DNA from: Flammulina velutipes
Lineage: Eukaryota; Basidiomycota; Agaricomycetes; Agaricales; Physalacriaceae
NCBI GenBank assembly: GCA_011800155.1
Contig: CM022370.1
Span: 3,534,001-3,598,000, forward strand
Length of the DNA stretch: 64,000 nucleotides
Direction: 5' to 3'
Shown here: piece after piece, positions 24,456-37,800 of the stretch
Layout: each line of letters begins with the position of its first letter
How positions within the stretch are numbered: position 1 is the stretch's first letter
Translations under genes and position numbers: made by a program
Notes under the pieces: model-generated
Told to the model about the DNA's origin: nothing
What the model saw: only the letters and a program-made list of their open reading frames with translations
Databases searched by the model: none

Positions 24456-26212
24456 ATGTTCTTTCTTTCTTTCACGCTTCCACTGCTGAGCGCTGTATTC
24501 GTAGCTGGTCGCGACGTGAGCGTGACTTTGAGCGCCCTTGGTATCTCAGCTGATTCTGCATGACAGGTTTTGACTGCTAGGCAGTCCTCGAACGCGGCGG
24601 GTAACCAACAATGTTCAAGAGTGAGTATTTCTGCTCCTCCTATCTGAGTGTGGGGTATTGATGCGATGGCAGTTCATGTGTGTAACCGCGACGGCTAATG
24701 ACACCACTATCCAATGTACGAGAGAACGCGTCTTTCGCAATGGTCTTCCGTGATTTATTCGTGGACAGATGCGTTATCAACCACTGGAAGTCGCACTCCG
24801 GGATGGATGGCAATGTGCGTTTTCGCGGTTCTTTGCGCCACATTCAATTTAATTAATACTTTTCCAGTGGTTTCGGTCGTAGCATGCTTAACTCGCCCAT
24901 GGTCATTATGTGGGCCAACGACGATGGCACCATCACCTTATCACAACGCGAAGCATCGGCATACTCCATGCCCCAGGTCGTCTCCTCCCCAGATCGGGTT
25001 GCCACACTCTCGGAGAGTCTCAGCTCCGTGCGCCACTTTCAATTGCCTTTCATTTACATCGAACTCATTCATCAACAGACGGCAGATTCTTCTATGACAT
25101 TCACGTTCACTGTCGACGTAAGTGTATCATTCATTCGCTTCCAGGAGATCTTTCTCACAGGTGATATATAGGCGGGTACATCGACGGCCAGCACTGAGAA
25201 TATAATATACGCATTTGGTATCACCAACCCTGGGTCGTCTAACGAGGGCGCTGCGCTGCAACAACATCTCGACTATGGATCGTGGGAGATCAACCTATCA
25301 GTACCTCTTGATGCTTCTGCGACTACAGTGTCAGCTCCCCCGCAGAGCACATCAACCACCACTGGCTCAGGTTCTGGATCGGGCGGTAATCCCACGGACG
25401 ATATCCCTCTCCAACCCTACCAGCGCCTCATAGTCGCCCATGCTGTATTCTGTGTCGTCGGCTTCCTCTTCTTCCTACCCTTTGGGTCTCTCCTTGCGCG
25501 CTATCTGAGAACTTTCTCCCCGAAGTGGTTCACGGGTCACTGGATATCTCAATTCGCTCTTGGTGGGTGATCCCGTACTCACGCTGTCATGACGGACCTA
25601 ACGTGCTCATAGCGGGAACGACGATTATCATTGGCTTCGCCCTCGGCGTTCAAAGTGTGACAGAAGCCAAAGCTCTCCATCTAGATTCCACGCACAAGGT
25701 ATGTCTTCCACTGGCTCTGGATGGTAATCCAACGTCTAATGTTCGTAGAAATGGGGCGTAGCGATCTTCGTCTTGTATTTCGCTCAATGCGGTATTGGCG
25801 CGGTCATTCACTGGTTGAAGCCGAAGAACTCTACTCGTCGACCGATGCAAAACTATTTCCATGCGGTGTTGGGTCTGCTGATCATTGCATTGGCCTTCTA
25901 CCAGGTACGCACCGGATATAAGACTGAATGGCCCAACACCACTGGCCGAGGCGATGTGAGCAACGGTATCGATATCGTTTGGTACATATGGGTCGTGGTA
26001 AGCTATCCATCTTGTTTGCTTGTTATACGACTTCTCATTTCGCTCCTCAGCTTATCCCAGTGCTATACTTCGTGGGATTGTCGTTCATCCCGAAGCAGTA
26101 CCGCCAAGAGGCTGAGAGTAGGAAGGGGGGCTGGGCTGGGAATGGTCAGTACTCTGAGAGTGTTGATCATATAAATATGAGCCACGTCAGGCAAGATCGT
26201 TTCCCGGGTTGA
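24456..26212 (+). CDS. Secreted/membrane DOMON-cytochrome b561 protein
   Basis: The protein begins with a signal-peptide-like stretch (MFFLSFTLPLLSAVFVAG). It then has a DOMON (cellobiose-dehydrogenase cytochrome-like) domain, FMCVTATANDTTIQ, followed by GWMAIGFGRSML and VIMWANDDGTITLSQR. A Ser/Thr/Gly linker leads to a cytochrome b561 domain with membrane helices and candidate haem histidines in AHAVFCVVGF, GHWISQFAL, AVIHWLKP and NYFHAVLGL. Such proteins are thought to pass electrons across the membrane, for example to extracellular oxidoreductases or ferric ions. Several introns, including a 69-nt one near 24510, are needed to keep the frame. The 3' end is uncertain: a stop at 26212 follows from reading on, but a possible last intron (about 26143-26188) would extend the protein by a few residues. 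Confidence 0.8.
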
Positions 26213-27946
26213 TAACTTACTTTTTCTTTTTTCGCTCTATACGCTCTCTCTCTACCTAGGCCAGGGGAAGGAGCTTCCCTTGTGGCCGCAGGTCAAATCG
26301 CACCGTCTCTAATAGCAGCTTGTCAATTGTATTTACTACGTTGGTCATAGAATATATCATAGGCTTATCGCAGTTGACTAGCCACTAATGTGGCGTAGTA
26401 TAAGTAGCCGACCTAGAAGCGGACCATTTGATAGCGCGAGCTTCGAACGTCCGACTGAGACTCTCAGGTCGTATGACCCTTCTGGATGAAGTACCGCCAC
26501 GGAGAACCGTGATTGATGTGGTGGATCTATCTATCTTCAAGTTCAATGGTCCCGAACGACTGGTTTCGACATGTGGGAGCTGACGCCACATCATAGATTG
26601 GAAGGTCGTGGCCGCTAGGGAGCACTTGGCAGCTCATGCCGATCATGGAGGGATAAGAAAGCCAAGTTCCATGATAACCCCACCAAAAAGGTAACCTATC
26701 AGTCAGGTCTGTCGCCGCCACACTTGATATCAGCTTGATGGCAAATGTCTATACTGCACAATGCACAGTGCATATAGATAGGCAATCTAGGCATGTATTA
26801 TCACGGTTCAGGACTATCAGCCTTTTTGTCAAGCCCAAGTGAGCTAAGCTAGGATCTGGCGCCAGGGCAGGTACTAATAGAGAAAATGGGAAGGGACGCT
26901 ATCCTGGACGGGAGTGATTATCTCGACTGCAGAATAAGAGCGGATTGTCTGTCACTATCAGTATTATAGTAAGTACTGGACCGACTGCACCGTACATTTA
27001 TGCTGCACAGCTGTTTGACCGCATTGGGGTGGGCGTACGTAATTTGCGTGCTTGATCCGCAAATACCATGATCGGCGACTTTCCCCAGGACTTTCTTTTG
27101 GTTATTCTTTTCCAAAGTCGCTTCTGCTCGCTCTCTCTTCTAGATTACTGCGGCGTGGAGACACTATGGAGACACGCTAGCAGACTCCGGCAGCGATATA
27201 CCATGTTAGTCGATTTGGGGACATTAGCCTGCCTTTTAGCTTCCCATCAGAGGTAAATACTACCTCAACTTCGCTTAAATGACGAGAGAATTGAAAGTTG
27301 AGCAGGTCTCTACACAAGGTGCAATTTTGTGCGCGGATTGCTTCATACGGACCCATATGCTTAATCGGATCAACTGGACGTTGACGTTTTTGGCCACACT
27401 TCTTCCTGGGGGGCACACGACTTGAGCACACGATGTGGAACGCGCGCAGGCGGACATAGCGGCAACGTGCACGCCATATCAGCCAGTTGACTGACACCGA
27501 AGCCTGAATTGACAGCCGTTCGAGACCGGTGAGAGACAAGACTACCGTAAGTGTTCAAGTATTTATGTCTTCTACTAGTCCGAACGCCGGTATAACATCG
27601 GTTTGTAGAATTCTTCGCACGCCAACACGCCCCCGTCTTTTACCAGGACTTTGCGGAATATTTTATCATCTCCGCCTACTTTTGGGTCTCATCTTCCGCT
27701 TGCCAAGGTCTACATGTGGCTGTGATAGAGCATAGAAGATACTGGCTTAGCCCGAGTCCATATGATGACTTCAAAAGTGCAGAGATAACGTGCGAGCACC
27801 ACATGGATTCCGAAGGTCGAAGTTCCCCCGTCTATCGTGCAATTCCCGTTCTGGCTCCAGTATAAATGCGCCTCTCCTCGGTTCCTGTTCCTTAGGCTTC
27901 TTGCTCACTCGTATCTCTCTGGCCCTGCCTATCTCAGACTCTCACC
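26213..27946. other. Long spacer with possible remnants
   Basis: No gene could be confirmed. Around 27068-27250 on the + strand a short frame (DFPQDFLLVILF...) faintly resembles the start of an F-box domain but breaks off, so it may be a remnant. The last 100 bases contain the leader of the OPT transporter gene. Confidence 0.3.
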
Positions 27947-30900
27947 ATGTCTGTAGACGAGAAGAAGCTCAAGGATGGCTCTCCAGAGACCGCCATCCGC
28001 GACACCGACAGCTCGTTCGATGAAAAGAACTTCAACACTGAGCTGGTGCGGACTTTTACTTTAGCTATGCGCCGTTTCTAACCTTTTTCAGGATATCGTC
28101 GGCTTGGACATGGGCGCTCTGGCCAGCGATATCGAGGACGCCATGGCCTATGCAGAGACCATGACCCAGGAGGATGTCGATGAGGCTCTTCAGTACATCA
28201 TTGAAGCGCACTCCAAGGACCCCGTAAGATAGTTCCCATCGCAATCTCGCTGGTCACTCATCCTCGTTATTGCCATAGAATTTTCCGACCCGGGCGATGA
28301 ACCTCATCCGCAAATACTTGGAGGACGATAGCGTTAAGGCTGACCCAGTCGCCTATGCTAAACTCTACGAGGAGGTCAAGATCGAGGCTGCTCTCGTCAC
28401 CATCGTAGGTGCTTCATATCCGACCCTACGCACTGGTTGACGATGTTCTTCACAGAACTCCCCGTACGCTGAAGTCCGTGCCGTCGTTTCCGCCAAGGAC
28501 GACCCTACGCTTCCTGCGATGTCTGTGCGCGCATTCGTTATCGGGATCGTCTATGTTGCTATCGGAGCCTTCATCAACCAGTTCTTCAGCATCCGTCAAC
28601 CTGGTATAACCGTTAGCAGCAATGTCGCGCAATTGTTGGCTTATCCGGTCGGAAAGGCCTGCGAAAAGATGCTTCCAGACTGGGGCGTTACCTTCCCGTA
28701 TTTCAATGAACGGATCACCCTCAACCCGTAATCTTTTTCATCCTCCCGCCCGCTTTGTTGACTAAATAGCAATGTGCAGGGGCCCATTCAATATGAAGGA
28801 ACATATGGTCATCACTATCATGGCTAACGTTGGCTTCAACACTCCGTATACCAATTACATCGTCTGGGTTCAGTATGCGGAGCGTTTCTTTAACCAGTCC
28901 TGGGCGAAGAACTTTGGCTATCAGGTTTTGAGTACGTCTCCATCGTTCCGCTGTACCCTCGTGTGCTCATGCTTTTACAGTCGCACTCTCCACTAACTTC
29001 ATTGGATACGGACTAGCTGGTGTCACACGCCGGTTCCTCGTCTACCCGCAATACGCTATCTGGCCTGCTAATCTTGCGACCATTGCTTTAAATGTATGTC
29101 ACTCGTGTGATCGTTTAGCTTGTTTTGAGACTAATATCGTTGCTACAGAGGGCTTTCCATTCAGAGACAAACACTCGCGTGAACGGCTGGTCTGTCTCTC
29201 GTATGCGCTTCTTCATGTACTCCTTCGGCGGTATGTTCGTCTACTTCTGGTTCCCCAAGTAAGTTGCTTTCCATCTTTTCTTGCCCAGTTCCCTGATACT
29301 TATTCCGTCTTAGCTATATCTTCCAAGCGCTCTCCTACTTCAATTGGATGACCTGGATTGCGCCCGAAAACGTTCTGCTCGGCGCTGTTACCGGCGGTAT
29401 CGGTGGTCTTGGGCTCAATCCCATCCCCACCTTTGATTGGAACGTCCTGACTGTTGGTGGAGATCCCCTTATCAACCCATTCTTCACTATCGCCAACTAC
29501 TTCGCTGGTGCTTTCTTCACACTGCCTGCCGTAAGTGGTCAACATGGCACCCGCCTCGCTATTCTCATATCGTTTCTAGATTGTCGCGTTGTGGGTCACC
29601 AACACATGGTATACAGGGTATCTACCGATCAACTCCAACGGCGTCTTCGACAACACTGGCGCTCGCTACAACGTTTCCTTAACGGTCAACGAAGATGCGT
29701 TGTTCGATGCTGAATCATACAAGAACTATTCGCCTGCCTACCTCGCCGCCGGAAATATTCTTTTGTATGGATTCTTCTGTAAGGATTTTCCCTTCTTCTA
29801 TCTTGCAGGATCATTGACGCCGTGTACCAGTCGCCGCATATTCGTCCACTATTTCGCACACGTTCATCTATCACCGACGGGAGATCATGCTGGGATTCAA
29901 AAGTCTGTGGAGACGATCGACTCTTATGGAGGGTGCCAAGTACGACATTCACAGCCGTCTTATGAGCAAGTATAAAGAAGTTCCCGAATGGCATTACGCA
30001 TGGTATGTCTCGTTGTGCGCCTTTAAGAGTCCTGATCTAATCTTGTCGTCGCCAACAGCATCCTCGTGCTGTCTATTGGTATTGGCGCTGCTGGTGTTGG
30101 TGCTTATCCCACGCACACAACCCCCGCGGTCGTTCTCTATGGCATCCTTCTAGCCCTCATTTTCTGCGTGCCCGTCGGGATCATCCGCGCTGTCACCAAC
30201 GCAGAAGTCACGCTCAATGTCATCGCCGAGTTCTTCGGTGGGCTTTGGTTCCCAGGCAACGCCACAGCGATGAACTTCTTCAAGTCATACGGATACGTGA
30301 CCACCGCGCACACACTGGCTTTCGCGCAGGATCTAAAGCTTGCTCATTACACGCATATTGCCCCCAAGATCACGTTCTGGTCCCAGATGATCGCTACGTT
30401 CGTCTCCACGTTCGTCGCCATCGGTGTCTTGAACTTCCAGATGACGGGCATCGAGGACGTCTGCGCTCCCGACCAGAAGGACAGATTCACCTGCCCTGGC
30501 CCAAACACTTTCTTCACCGCTAGTGTTCTTTGGGGTACTCTTGGGCCTACTCGCATGTTTGGCACTGGCGCCATTTACAACCCACTCATCTGGTGTTTCC
30601 TCATCGGATTCATTCTGCCTATCATCTGCTACTATCTGAGGCACAAGTGGACCATGTTGAAGTACTTCCACTTGCCCGTCTTCTTCTTGGGATCCCTTAT
30701 CTGGTTAGAATCTTGCACGCCTCCGCGGTATTTATACATACTGATATCTCGATTTAGGGCTCCGTACAACTTGACCAACACCTGGCCTGCAGTGCCCATT
30801 GCCTACGTGTTCAACGTGTTGATCAAAGCGCGGTATCTCGGTTGGTGGTCGAAGTACAACTATATTCTTGCGTCGGCATTTTCTTGGTGAGTTCAAGTCA

Positions 30901-31113
30901 TGTTAGGGTCGACGAATGAACGCTGATAACATCCTCAGTGCGATTGCCATCTCTGCCGTCATTCAGTTCTTCGCAGTCCAGTATAAGGGCTACGAGATCG
31001 TCTGGCCCGGAAACACGATTTCTTACGATAACTGCGACGACAAGTCATGCAGGTATTTCACTCTTGGCCCCGACGAGACCCACTTCGGTCCTGGTGTCGG
31101 GGAGTTTGAATAG
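27947..31113 (+). CDS. OPT-family oligopeptide transporter 1
   Basis: A multi-exon gene (first introns 28046-28091, 28224-28278, 28405-28455 and 28728-28779) encoding a polytopic membrane protein of roughly 800 aa. Motifs of the OPT family are SPYAEVRAVV near the N-terminus, NPGPFN spanning the fourth intron, and TNAEVTLNVIAEFFGG in a later exon (about 30196-30240). Members import tetra- and pentapeptides, glutathione or metal chelates by proton symport. The acidic N-terminal extension (MSVDEKKLKDGSPE) is cytosolic in this family. The C-terminus ends ETHFGPGVGEFE. It faces a second OPT gene on the opposite strand 3.7 kb away, and the two differ enough not to be a recent duplication. The substrate cannot be predicted. 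Confidence 0.9.
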
Positions 31114-31220
31114 ATAATGATATGATGTACATAACGTTGCTTTCTTATGCTTTGTATGTAGGATACAACTTGAAGTGAATGATGTATTTTTACCTACAAG
31201 TACGATTCGGATGGATTCGC

Positions 31221-32295
31221 TCATTCCTCGAAGATATGGTTCATCCAGACGCGTTTGTGTACTTTGGCGCCTTCTGTTTCGATCGCAGCAAATTCCTCGT
31301 CGGTCAACTGAGGAAGAGCGGGCGCTGCTAAGAGCTCTGCAATTCGGAACGGTTTGGATGTCGTCCTAGCACAAAATATGAGTGGACTCGGTGGACAAGC
31401 TGACTATTCAACTTACGTGACGACGAGTATACCTTGTTGAACGAGCCATTTCACAAGAACTTGTGTATGGGACACAGGCGCTCCAGACTCGTTCTGGAGC
31501 CTGGTGGCAATGTTGGAGATGACGGGGTCTACCGGGCCACCAGGCGCGTAGACGAGGGGAGTCAAGCCGCTGTAGGATGCGACGAGGATGTTCTTGTCTT
31601 TGCAGTACTTGTAAATTGGTGAGGCGGCGGCGTAGATATAGGGGTGGAATTCAATCTAGGTGTTCGGATATTAATTACTATGGCTGGTCTAGTACAGTAT
31701 TACTTACTTGATTGACGGCAGGGGGTATGGAGGCCCCATCCAGGATCTCTTCCAAGTCTGAAATACGGAAGTTGGAGACGCCTATGCTTTTGGCGAGACC
31801 TTCCTTCTTGATTTCTTCCATTTGTTTCCAGTGGGCCTTGAGCCCGCCGGGTTGTTGGTTGGTCGGGGTAGGATCATGGATGAGGAAGAGATCAACGTAG
31901 GTTATGTCGAGCTTCTTTAGGGATTCGACGAGTTTCTCTCTGATGGTCTTGCCTTCGAGTACGCGTTCGAGCTTGGTGGTGATGTACAGTTCAGAGCGGG
32001 GTTTCTTAGAGGCTGATCCGGAGAAGTTAGAAACTAGTGGATTCGTTTATTGACTTGGAGGACGATAACCTTTTATGCCTTCGCCTAGGGATTGCTCGTT
32101 GTCGTACATCTGTGCGCCATCTAGGTGGGTGATACCGTTATCAATGGCGGTTGTGACTGCCTTGGAAGCATCTTGTTTATAGAGAGCTGTCCCAGTCCCA
32201 AAGGCGATCCAAGGGATGGTGTTTCCGTCATTGAGAGTGTATGAGAGCATGTTGTACCGGAGAGAGAAGGAACGATTATCGTTATTCTGTGACAT
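31221..32295 (-). CDS. Aldo-keto reductase
   Basis: Four exons on the - strand; the first (32055-32295) contains IPWIAFGTGTALY and HLDGAQMYDNE, holding the catalytic Asp and Tyr. The next exon (5' end 32012) gives LYITTKL (catalytic Lys) and VDLFLIHDP (catalytic His), then SIGVSNF and VNQIEFHPY. Later exons give VLVKWLVQQGILVV and the C-terminal TSKPFRI NADPH-binding segment. All four tetrad residues are visible, so the enzyme should reduce aldehydes or ketones with NADPH in the cytosol. The length of about 290 aa is normal. The start at 32295 (MSQNNDNRSF) precedes the family's first strand. The specific substrate is unknown. Confidence 0.9.
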
Positions 32296-33021
32296 TATTC
32301 GTCATGATTATACGCAAAATCTTATGTCATGCCGGAAACTTGAGAGCCAATTGAGAGCCATATCCCGCCAGTACTCTATTTATTTATCATTATCTCAGAC
32401 TAATGTGGCGCATTTATCTTTGAATTGCGTTCCTAGCACCTGTGCTACACAATGTGACCAATCCCGTTGCTACAAATCTTCCGATATATATTGAAACAGG
32501 TAGTATAATTTACAGAAACCGATAAAACGGCATGAGAAAGTCTTCCGGAGATATCTACGATGCATGTGCGCTAAGCAAATATGCGAACGAAATAAGAAGG
32601 GATATATTTATAACTGGGAAAAGAGCTGAAGCGTTATAGCGACGGCAATGAAGCATCGAAAGGACCGGTGCTTGGTCTTGTGTGGCGGCGGTGTTCAGCC
32701 ACGTGACGGTGTCGCGCAATTGCCAGATCTGGATGCTCGTCACCTCTCTTCCTCTCACGTTCATCTGCTCTGGTAGCACTTTCATTATCGCTTTTACTAT
32801 TTACTACTCTTTCTTCGAACGAACACGCCTGGTGCGACATAGGCGAGTATAGCAATCTTGTCGTAACGCTGAACGCTGAACGGTGTCCACAGTTTAGTTG
32901 AACATCCTACATAACAATCATAGGCGAGTCCTATCGCAAAGGCTACTTCTAAAGCTAACAGACTACTGTAGCGTTTCCAACATACTACTGGCCAACTTGA
33001 AGCTGGCGTATCCTCGAATCA
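32296..33021. other. Spacer between divergent genes
   Basis: Holds the promoter of the aldo-keto reductase and the 5' part of the membrane protein gene. A leader exon for the latter may lie here but I could not place a signal peptide. Confidence 0.35.
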
Positions 33022-34725
33022 ATGCACATACACAAACTACGCCCGCATTCTCTCAGGTCGAACTTGGTCCTCGAGCCTGGCCTTGGATTTCAATATGTCG
33101 CGGAAGTCAGCAACACGCCTAGCACCAGCGATGTATCTATTGCGGACGATGCAGAAGAAAGCCTCACTGCCAGCTCGGCCTCTGCAACACCAGTCCCAGG
33201 CTCTACTACAAGTTCTTCTCAGACGGCCTCCGCAAGTCCAATGAATCCGACCACTTCCTCTGCTATCTATTCTACACCTTCTTCAACATCGCCCACGCCT
33301 ACGACTTCGCAGACGCCCTTGATCCCTTCGTCCATTTCCTCTACTGTTTATGACAGCTCTAGTCTGCTTCCCAGCACTTCTGCGACGCCCATACCAGAGA
33401 CAAGCAGCAGCTCAACGATCACCTCAACAACCCCGACAACCTCGACAACCTCGTCCTCGTCCTCGTCCTCTTCACCATCCGCCTCCGATCCTGGTACTTC
33501 GCTTCCAGTCGCTGCAGCTACATCAATCCCGGCTTCGACTCAAACCCCTGCCTTGAGCACTCACTCGGTCCCTTTCTTCCTTGGTATCGCCCTCGCAGTC
33601 ATTCTCGCCGTCGCTCTTGGTGCTGCTATTATCGCCTTTTGCTTGAGGTGTCGGAGAAAAGGAAAGAAAGGGTTCTGGAAGGAAGCAGACGAATGGACGC
33701 CAACAACCAGCGCTGAACAGAATTCCGACAAGCTACATATCTGGGAACCCAGAGGCGATCGCGACGCAGGAGAGCCCAGGAAGGACGAAGAAATGGCTAT
33801 GGGCTTGAACATGCCTCCATATGCTGGTAGTTTGCACGAAAGCGTTTCGTATCCTCTCCCCATCGGCGCTTCCCCTTACAGTCATCCTTCCTCTACTCCT
33901 TTGCCAATGTCGCCTTATGGGCAAACAAATCCACCGCAGGCTTCCCAGTCACATCTATCGTCGTCGTCGTCGTTCGGTATGGGATCGTCGTCATACACGT
34001 CTCGAACAGCTTTGTTTCCTCAGGCGGGATGCGGAACACCGCGTCGGGACCTGGGCCGACCGAGGTTTTTGAGCCTGTCTAACGGCACTGGACTGGGCGT
34101 TCCTTGGAGACAAGAGGGAGAGGTTATGGGCAAATTCATGGAGGTGGAGAAACAGAGCTTACCTCTGCCTGAGCCGACCTGGGACACTCCTCAGCACCTC
34201 GATATCCCCGAAACTACTGGCGCCGGATGGACGAGTTCGCTGCGCAGCAACATCATGAACGCTTTGAACGGATTGGCGCCGCCTCCCCATGCCTTTGACC
34301 CGCAGGATGACCATCTCACTCCCGTGCCAGTTCCTCGCAGGTCTGTTCGCAAGAAGCCTGTAGTAGGAAAGGGAGGAGGAGGAGGAGAATGGGAGACGTG
34401 GGTTGGCGGGGAGCTGATTGGGCCTGACGAAAGCAAGAATATGCCTATCGGGAACGATGTTGGGACGCAGAAAGTAGCGCCGAAACGGATGGACTCTCTT
34501 GAGGACTACAAAGGCTTCGATCTTGCTTTCCAAGCATCTTCGGAAGATGCGAGGGAGGCGGATATGTTAGCAGTGCCAGGCTATATGGAAGGTGACGTGG
34601 GTGTGGAGAGGAAAGCGTCGACAGTGTCGACGGCGTCTGCCATGTCAGCTTACACCGCTGAAGAAAATACTATACACAATATGCTTATGGGTCGTAGGTC
34701 GAGGGTAGATAATCAGGGGATGTAG
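33022..34725 (+). CDS. Single-pass Ser/Thr-rich membrane protein
   Basis: Frame of up to 567 aa. The N-terminal 170 residues are extremely rich in Ser, Thr and Pro, as in O-mannosylated cell-wall-spanning regions. A single transmembrane helix follows (FFLGIALAVILAVALGAAII, about residues 188-207), then a basic stop-transfer RCRRKGKKGF and a long cytosolic tail with acidic patches and many Ser/Pro. This layout resembles fungal cell-wall stress sensors and other mucin-like receptors, but no WSC or other extracellular domain is visible. The first residues (MHIHKLRPHS) do not form a signal peptide, so the true start is probably in an upstream exon before 33022. Function unknown. Confidence 0.65.
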   Translation: MHIHKLRPHSLRSNLVLEPGLGFQYVAEVSNTPSTSDVSIADDAEESLTASSASATPVPGSTTSSSQTASASPMNPTTSSAIYSTPSSTSPTPTTSQTPLIPSSISSTVYDSSSLLPSTSATPIPETSSSSTITSTTPTTSTTSSSSSSSSPSASDPGTSLPVAAATSIPASTQTPALSTHSVPFFLGIALAVILAVALGAAIIAFCLRCRRKGKKGFWKEADEWTPTTSAEQNSDKLHIWEPRGDRDAGEPRKDEEMAMGLNMPPYAGSLHESVSYPLPIGASPYSHPSSTPLPMSPYGQTNPPQASQSHLSSSSSFGMGSSSYTSRTALFPQAGCGTPRRDLGRPRFLSLSNGTGLGVPWRQEGEVMGKFMEVEKQSLPLPEPTWDTPQHLDIPETTGAGWTSSLRSNIMNALNGLAPPPHAFDPQDDHLTPVPVPRRSVRKKPVVGKGGGGGEWETWVGGELIGPDESKNMPIGNDVGTQKVAPKRMDSLEDYKGFDLAFQASSEDAREADMLAVPGYMEGDVGVERKASTVSTASAMSAYTAEENTIHNMLMGRRSRVDNQGM

Positions 34726-34847
34726 TACATATAGCGGATAGACGAATCGATTTGTTGTCTTCCTGGACCTGGGGACTTTTAGCGTGTATTTGCTTAGATT
34801 GACCAAACTACATGACACCCAGAAATACAGAGTTGATGATGGATACA

Positions 34848-37800
34848 CTATGTAAGTCTCAAGCAGTAGTCGGGGTTTCCTTCTGGGTTCTGAAGGGAAT
34901 ATGTTAGAATGACTGCGACGGCGGTAGGCTGGAAGAACACATACCAAAGCCCATCTTGGGAATGGAACTTCCTTGCCAGAGCCACCAGCGACGGCGAAGG
35001 TCAAGACGAAAACCATGATCTGGAGAATAATGCATGAGTCGGCGAAAGGATATGTTAGATGGAGCACATACCTGAGTACCACCGTCTAGCGCAGCAGAGA
35101 GCAAGAAGTTGTACTTTCTGAACCATCTCGGCCTGTAACGACGAAGATAGAACTGCGAGAACACGGCCATCATGAAGGTGGTGAAGACGGAGCTGTTGAT
35201 TCCGACGCTGAGGTATCCGAGAGTCCAGCATAGGATGGGGGTGACGACCTTGTCGGCGTTGATCTTGGGGTAGAATTTGTGTGCGATCCAGAATGGGATG
35301 GGCACTGCGAGGCCGATGAGGATGGAGAAGGGGACGATCTGGGGATGGATTAGAGTTGTTGGGTGGGTAAGAGGGAGAATGGAGTTTACCGCGTATCGGC
35401 CACTGGGAGAGTAGAGTTGCGAGCCCAGAGCACCCCATGAGATTGCGTTACTGTTGAAGGACTAGATAATGATATAGTTCATGAGCATATGGAGCGTGGA
35501 GTGTAGGCGGATAGGAAGAAGGCTGACCTGAACCTGTTGACCAGACCAGATGTTGCTACCTTGCACTTCCAGGAGAAGCTCTCGCTGCGCATCAATGACC
35601 ACTTTCATGATAACGTAGTTGAGGAGACCACCCTATATCCTCGCATCAATACGCGGGGTCATGAAAGCACCGTACAATGGACTCACAATGACGGTGCCGA
35701 GACTTTGAACGGTGAAGGTGACGCGGGGAGGGAGTTTGGTGTATTGACCCTATCGGTAGATGTCAGTTAGCGATCCCGAAAATGTGGCGAGTGTGAGATA
35801 TTTCGTACCATCTTCAGGTCACGAATGAGACCACGCGCCTGATCAAGCGTGTTGTATCCATACAAGGTGAAGTACATGTTGCTCTGGGGACTTCCTGGCA
35901 TCACACCAGCACCAATCATCTGAGCGCGAATGATTAGATATCGGGGTGCTCGGAATATTCGTCGATAATATACATACCCGAATCAACGACTGAACATTCG
36001 GAGAGAACCCGGTGATGGCATAGACGGTGATAACAAACGGAAGAAAGATGGCAGACAGGATGATAGCTGTCCGGGAATGGATCAGATTTTGGATAGGACA
36101 TAGAACGGGAGATTGAACCCACCAAAGATGAGTGCCCACCACGGCATTCCGGAGCCACCAGTGTACAGAGTAGCCATCGACATCCCGAAACTGGCCAATA
36201 GAACAGCGCCGTACCACCACATAGGAACCTCTGGGTAGACCTTCATCTTCTCCAAATGAGGGTCATAGGTCTCGCCAGCCTAGACAACACGTCAAAAAGT
36301 GATAAGACGCATGGGAGTGAACATACTCTGTATTTCTTAATGACATTGATGATGTCCTTTCCGTACCAAATGAAGACATGCGTAATGGTAGCACCAATGG
36401 CCATGTTATCGCCGATTTTGGCAAGCACTTGCGAGCTGGCAAACCAGGGAAGACCCTAAGGGAACCATTCGTTTTAGTTTAGAGATACGATAAGTAAGGG
36501 TTAACCCTACCACGACGGCGAGCTTCTCCGGGTCGAGTTCAAAGTTATCATCCAGGATTGACAATTGATTATACCGAGTGCCGTTTGCGTTGAAAAGGGT
36601 CTGCGAGAGGAATGGGAAGTCTTGTCCATTCCAGACATTCAGGTGGTAGCACACGCAGAATGATATGCTGTGGGAACGGTAAGTTCAAGTCCCGCGCGCG
36701 ATTGAGAAACGAGTGCATACATGCAGATGGCGGTTCCACAGTATAGTGACAGCTGAGTTGAAAGTGGCGTGAACCTATGACATCCGAGATCAGAAAGCAA
36801 CATGAGATGGGAGACAGGTTCCACATACAGAGCACCCATGCTACCACCGCCTGAGCCGACATATTGCCAGTCCAGACAGAGTGCAAACATGCCAAGACCT
36901 TCATTACCGGCAGCGCCACCTGGATGGAGATCAATAAACTACATCCATAATCATGTGGCACAACGTTAACGCACCGAAGAGACGAGTGAACCATGCGCTT
37001 TTCTTATTTGCCAGACAGAAGATGCTGATACCAGTCAAGGTGGGGGCGATATACTCCGGGAACCATTCCCAGACGAAGATGGCGATGAACACACCCCAGA
37101 AGAACTTGACACGCTTCTTCTGGAGGAACATCTTCTTTCCGCGATGCAGAGCATCGAAGAGCTGGACGGTCGGCAACAAATTGGGGAAGACGATGTAGGT
37201 GGGGTACACGAGGAAAGACCTCATCAAGCCACCAAGTCCATAACCAAGGAGTTGACTACCAATGAGGGTGAAGATACCCACACCAACGTTAGGCTTCGGA
37301 AACAATTAGCAGGGTCCAGAAAGCATGATAGAGACATACAGAAATGTTATAGAACAAGTCATCAGTGGCAAAGATGCTGATAGCCAATGCTGAATCGGCA
37401 GCAGTGGATGAGAAAATCGTTATCGCAACATGCTCTTTGATATCTGTGGAGTAAATGGGGTTAGCATCTAGTGATTCGGAGAGCCACAAGGTGCGCACTG
37501 AAGGGACCAGGATTCATGAAACGCCAAAACCAGGTATCTTTCGTTTGAAGCCTTGGGAGATAGTGGTTGGGTCCGGGGATGAGGCTTTCGAGCCCAACGC
37601 CCATAAGATATGCAAAGATCTGTAGGAACAGCTGGCTGACGAAGACTGTTTGAGGGCGGAAGTACTGTTGGATTCTGATGTTAGAATAGCGCACAATACC
37701 AGTTGAAGAATACACACAAAGATTTGACCGAGGACAGCGCCAAAGCAAGATAGGCCAACACCAAGGAACCACATCCTAAACGTCCAGATGGGGAGGGTGG

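Noticed and set aside
27068..27256. Possible F-box protein
   Set aside because: Only a faint resemblance over about 30 residues, with no continuation; kept only as a remark in the spacer entry.
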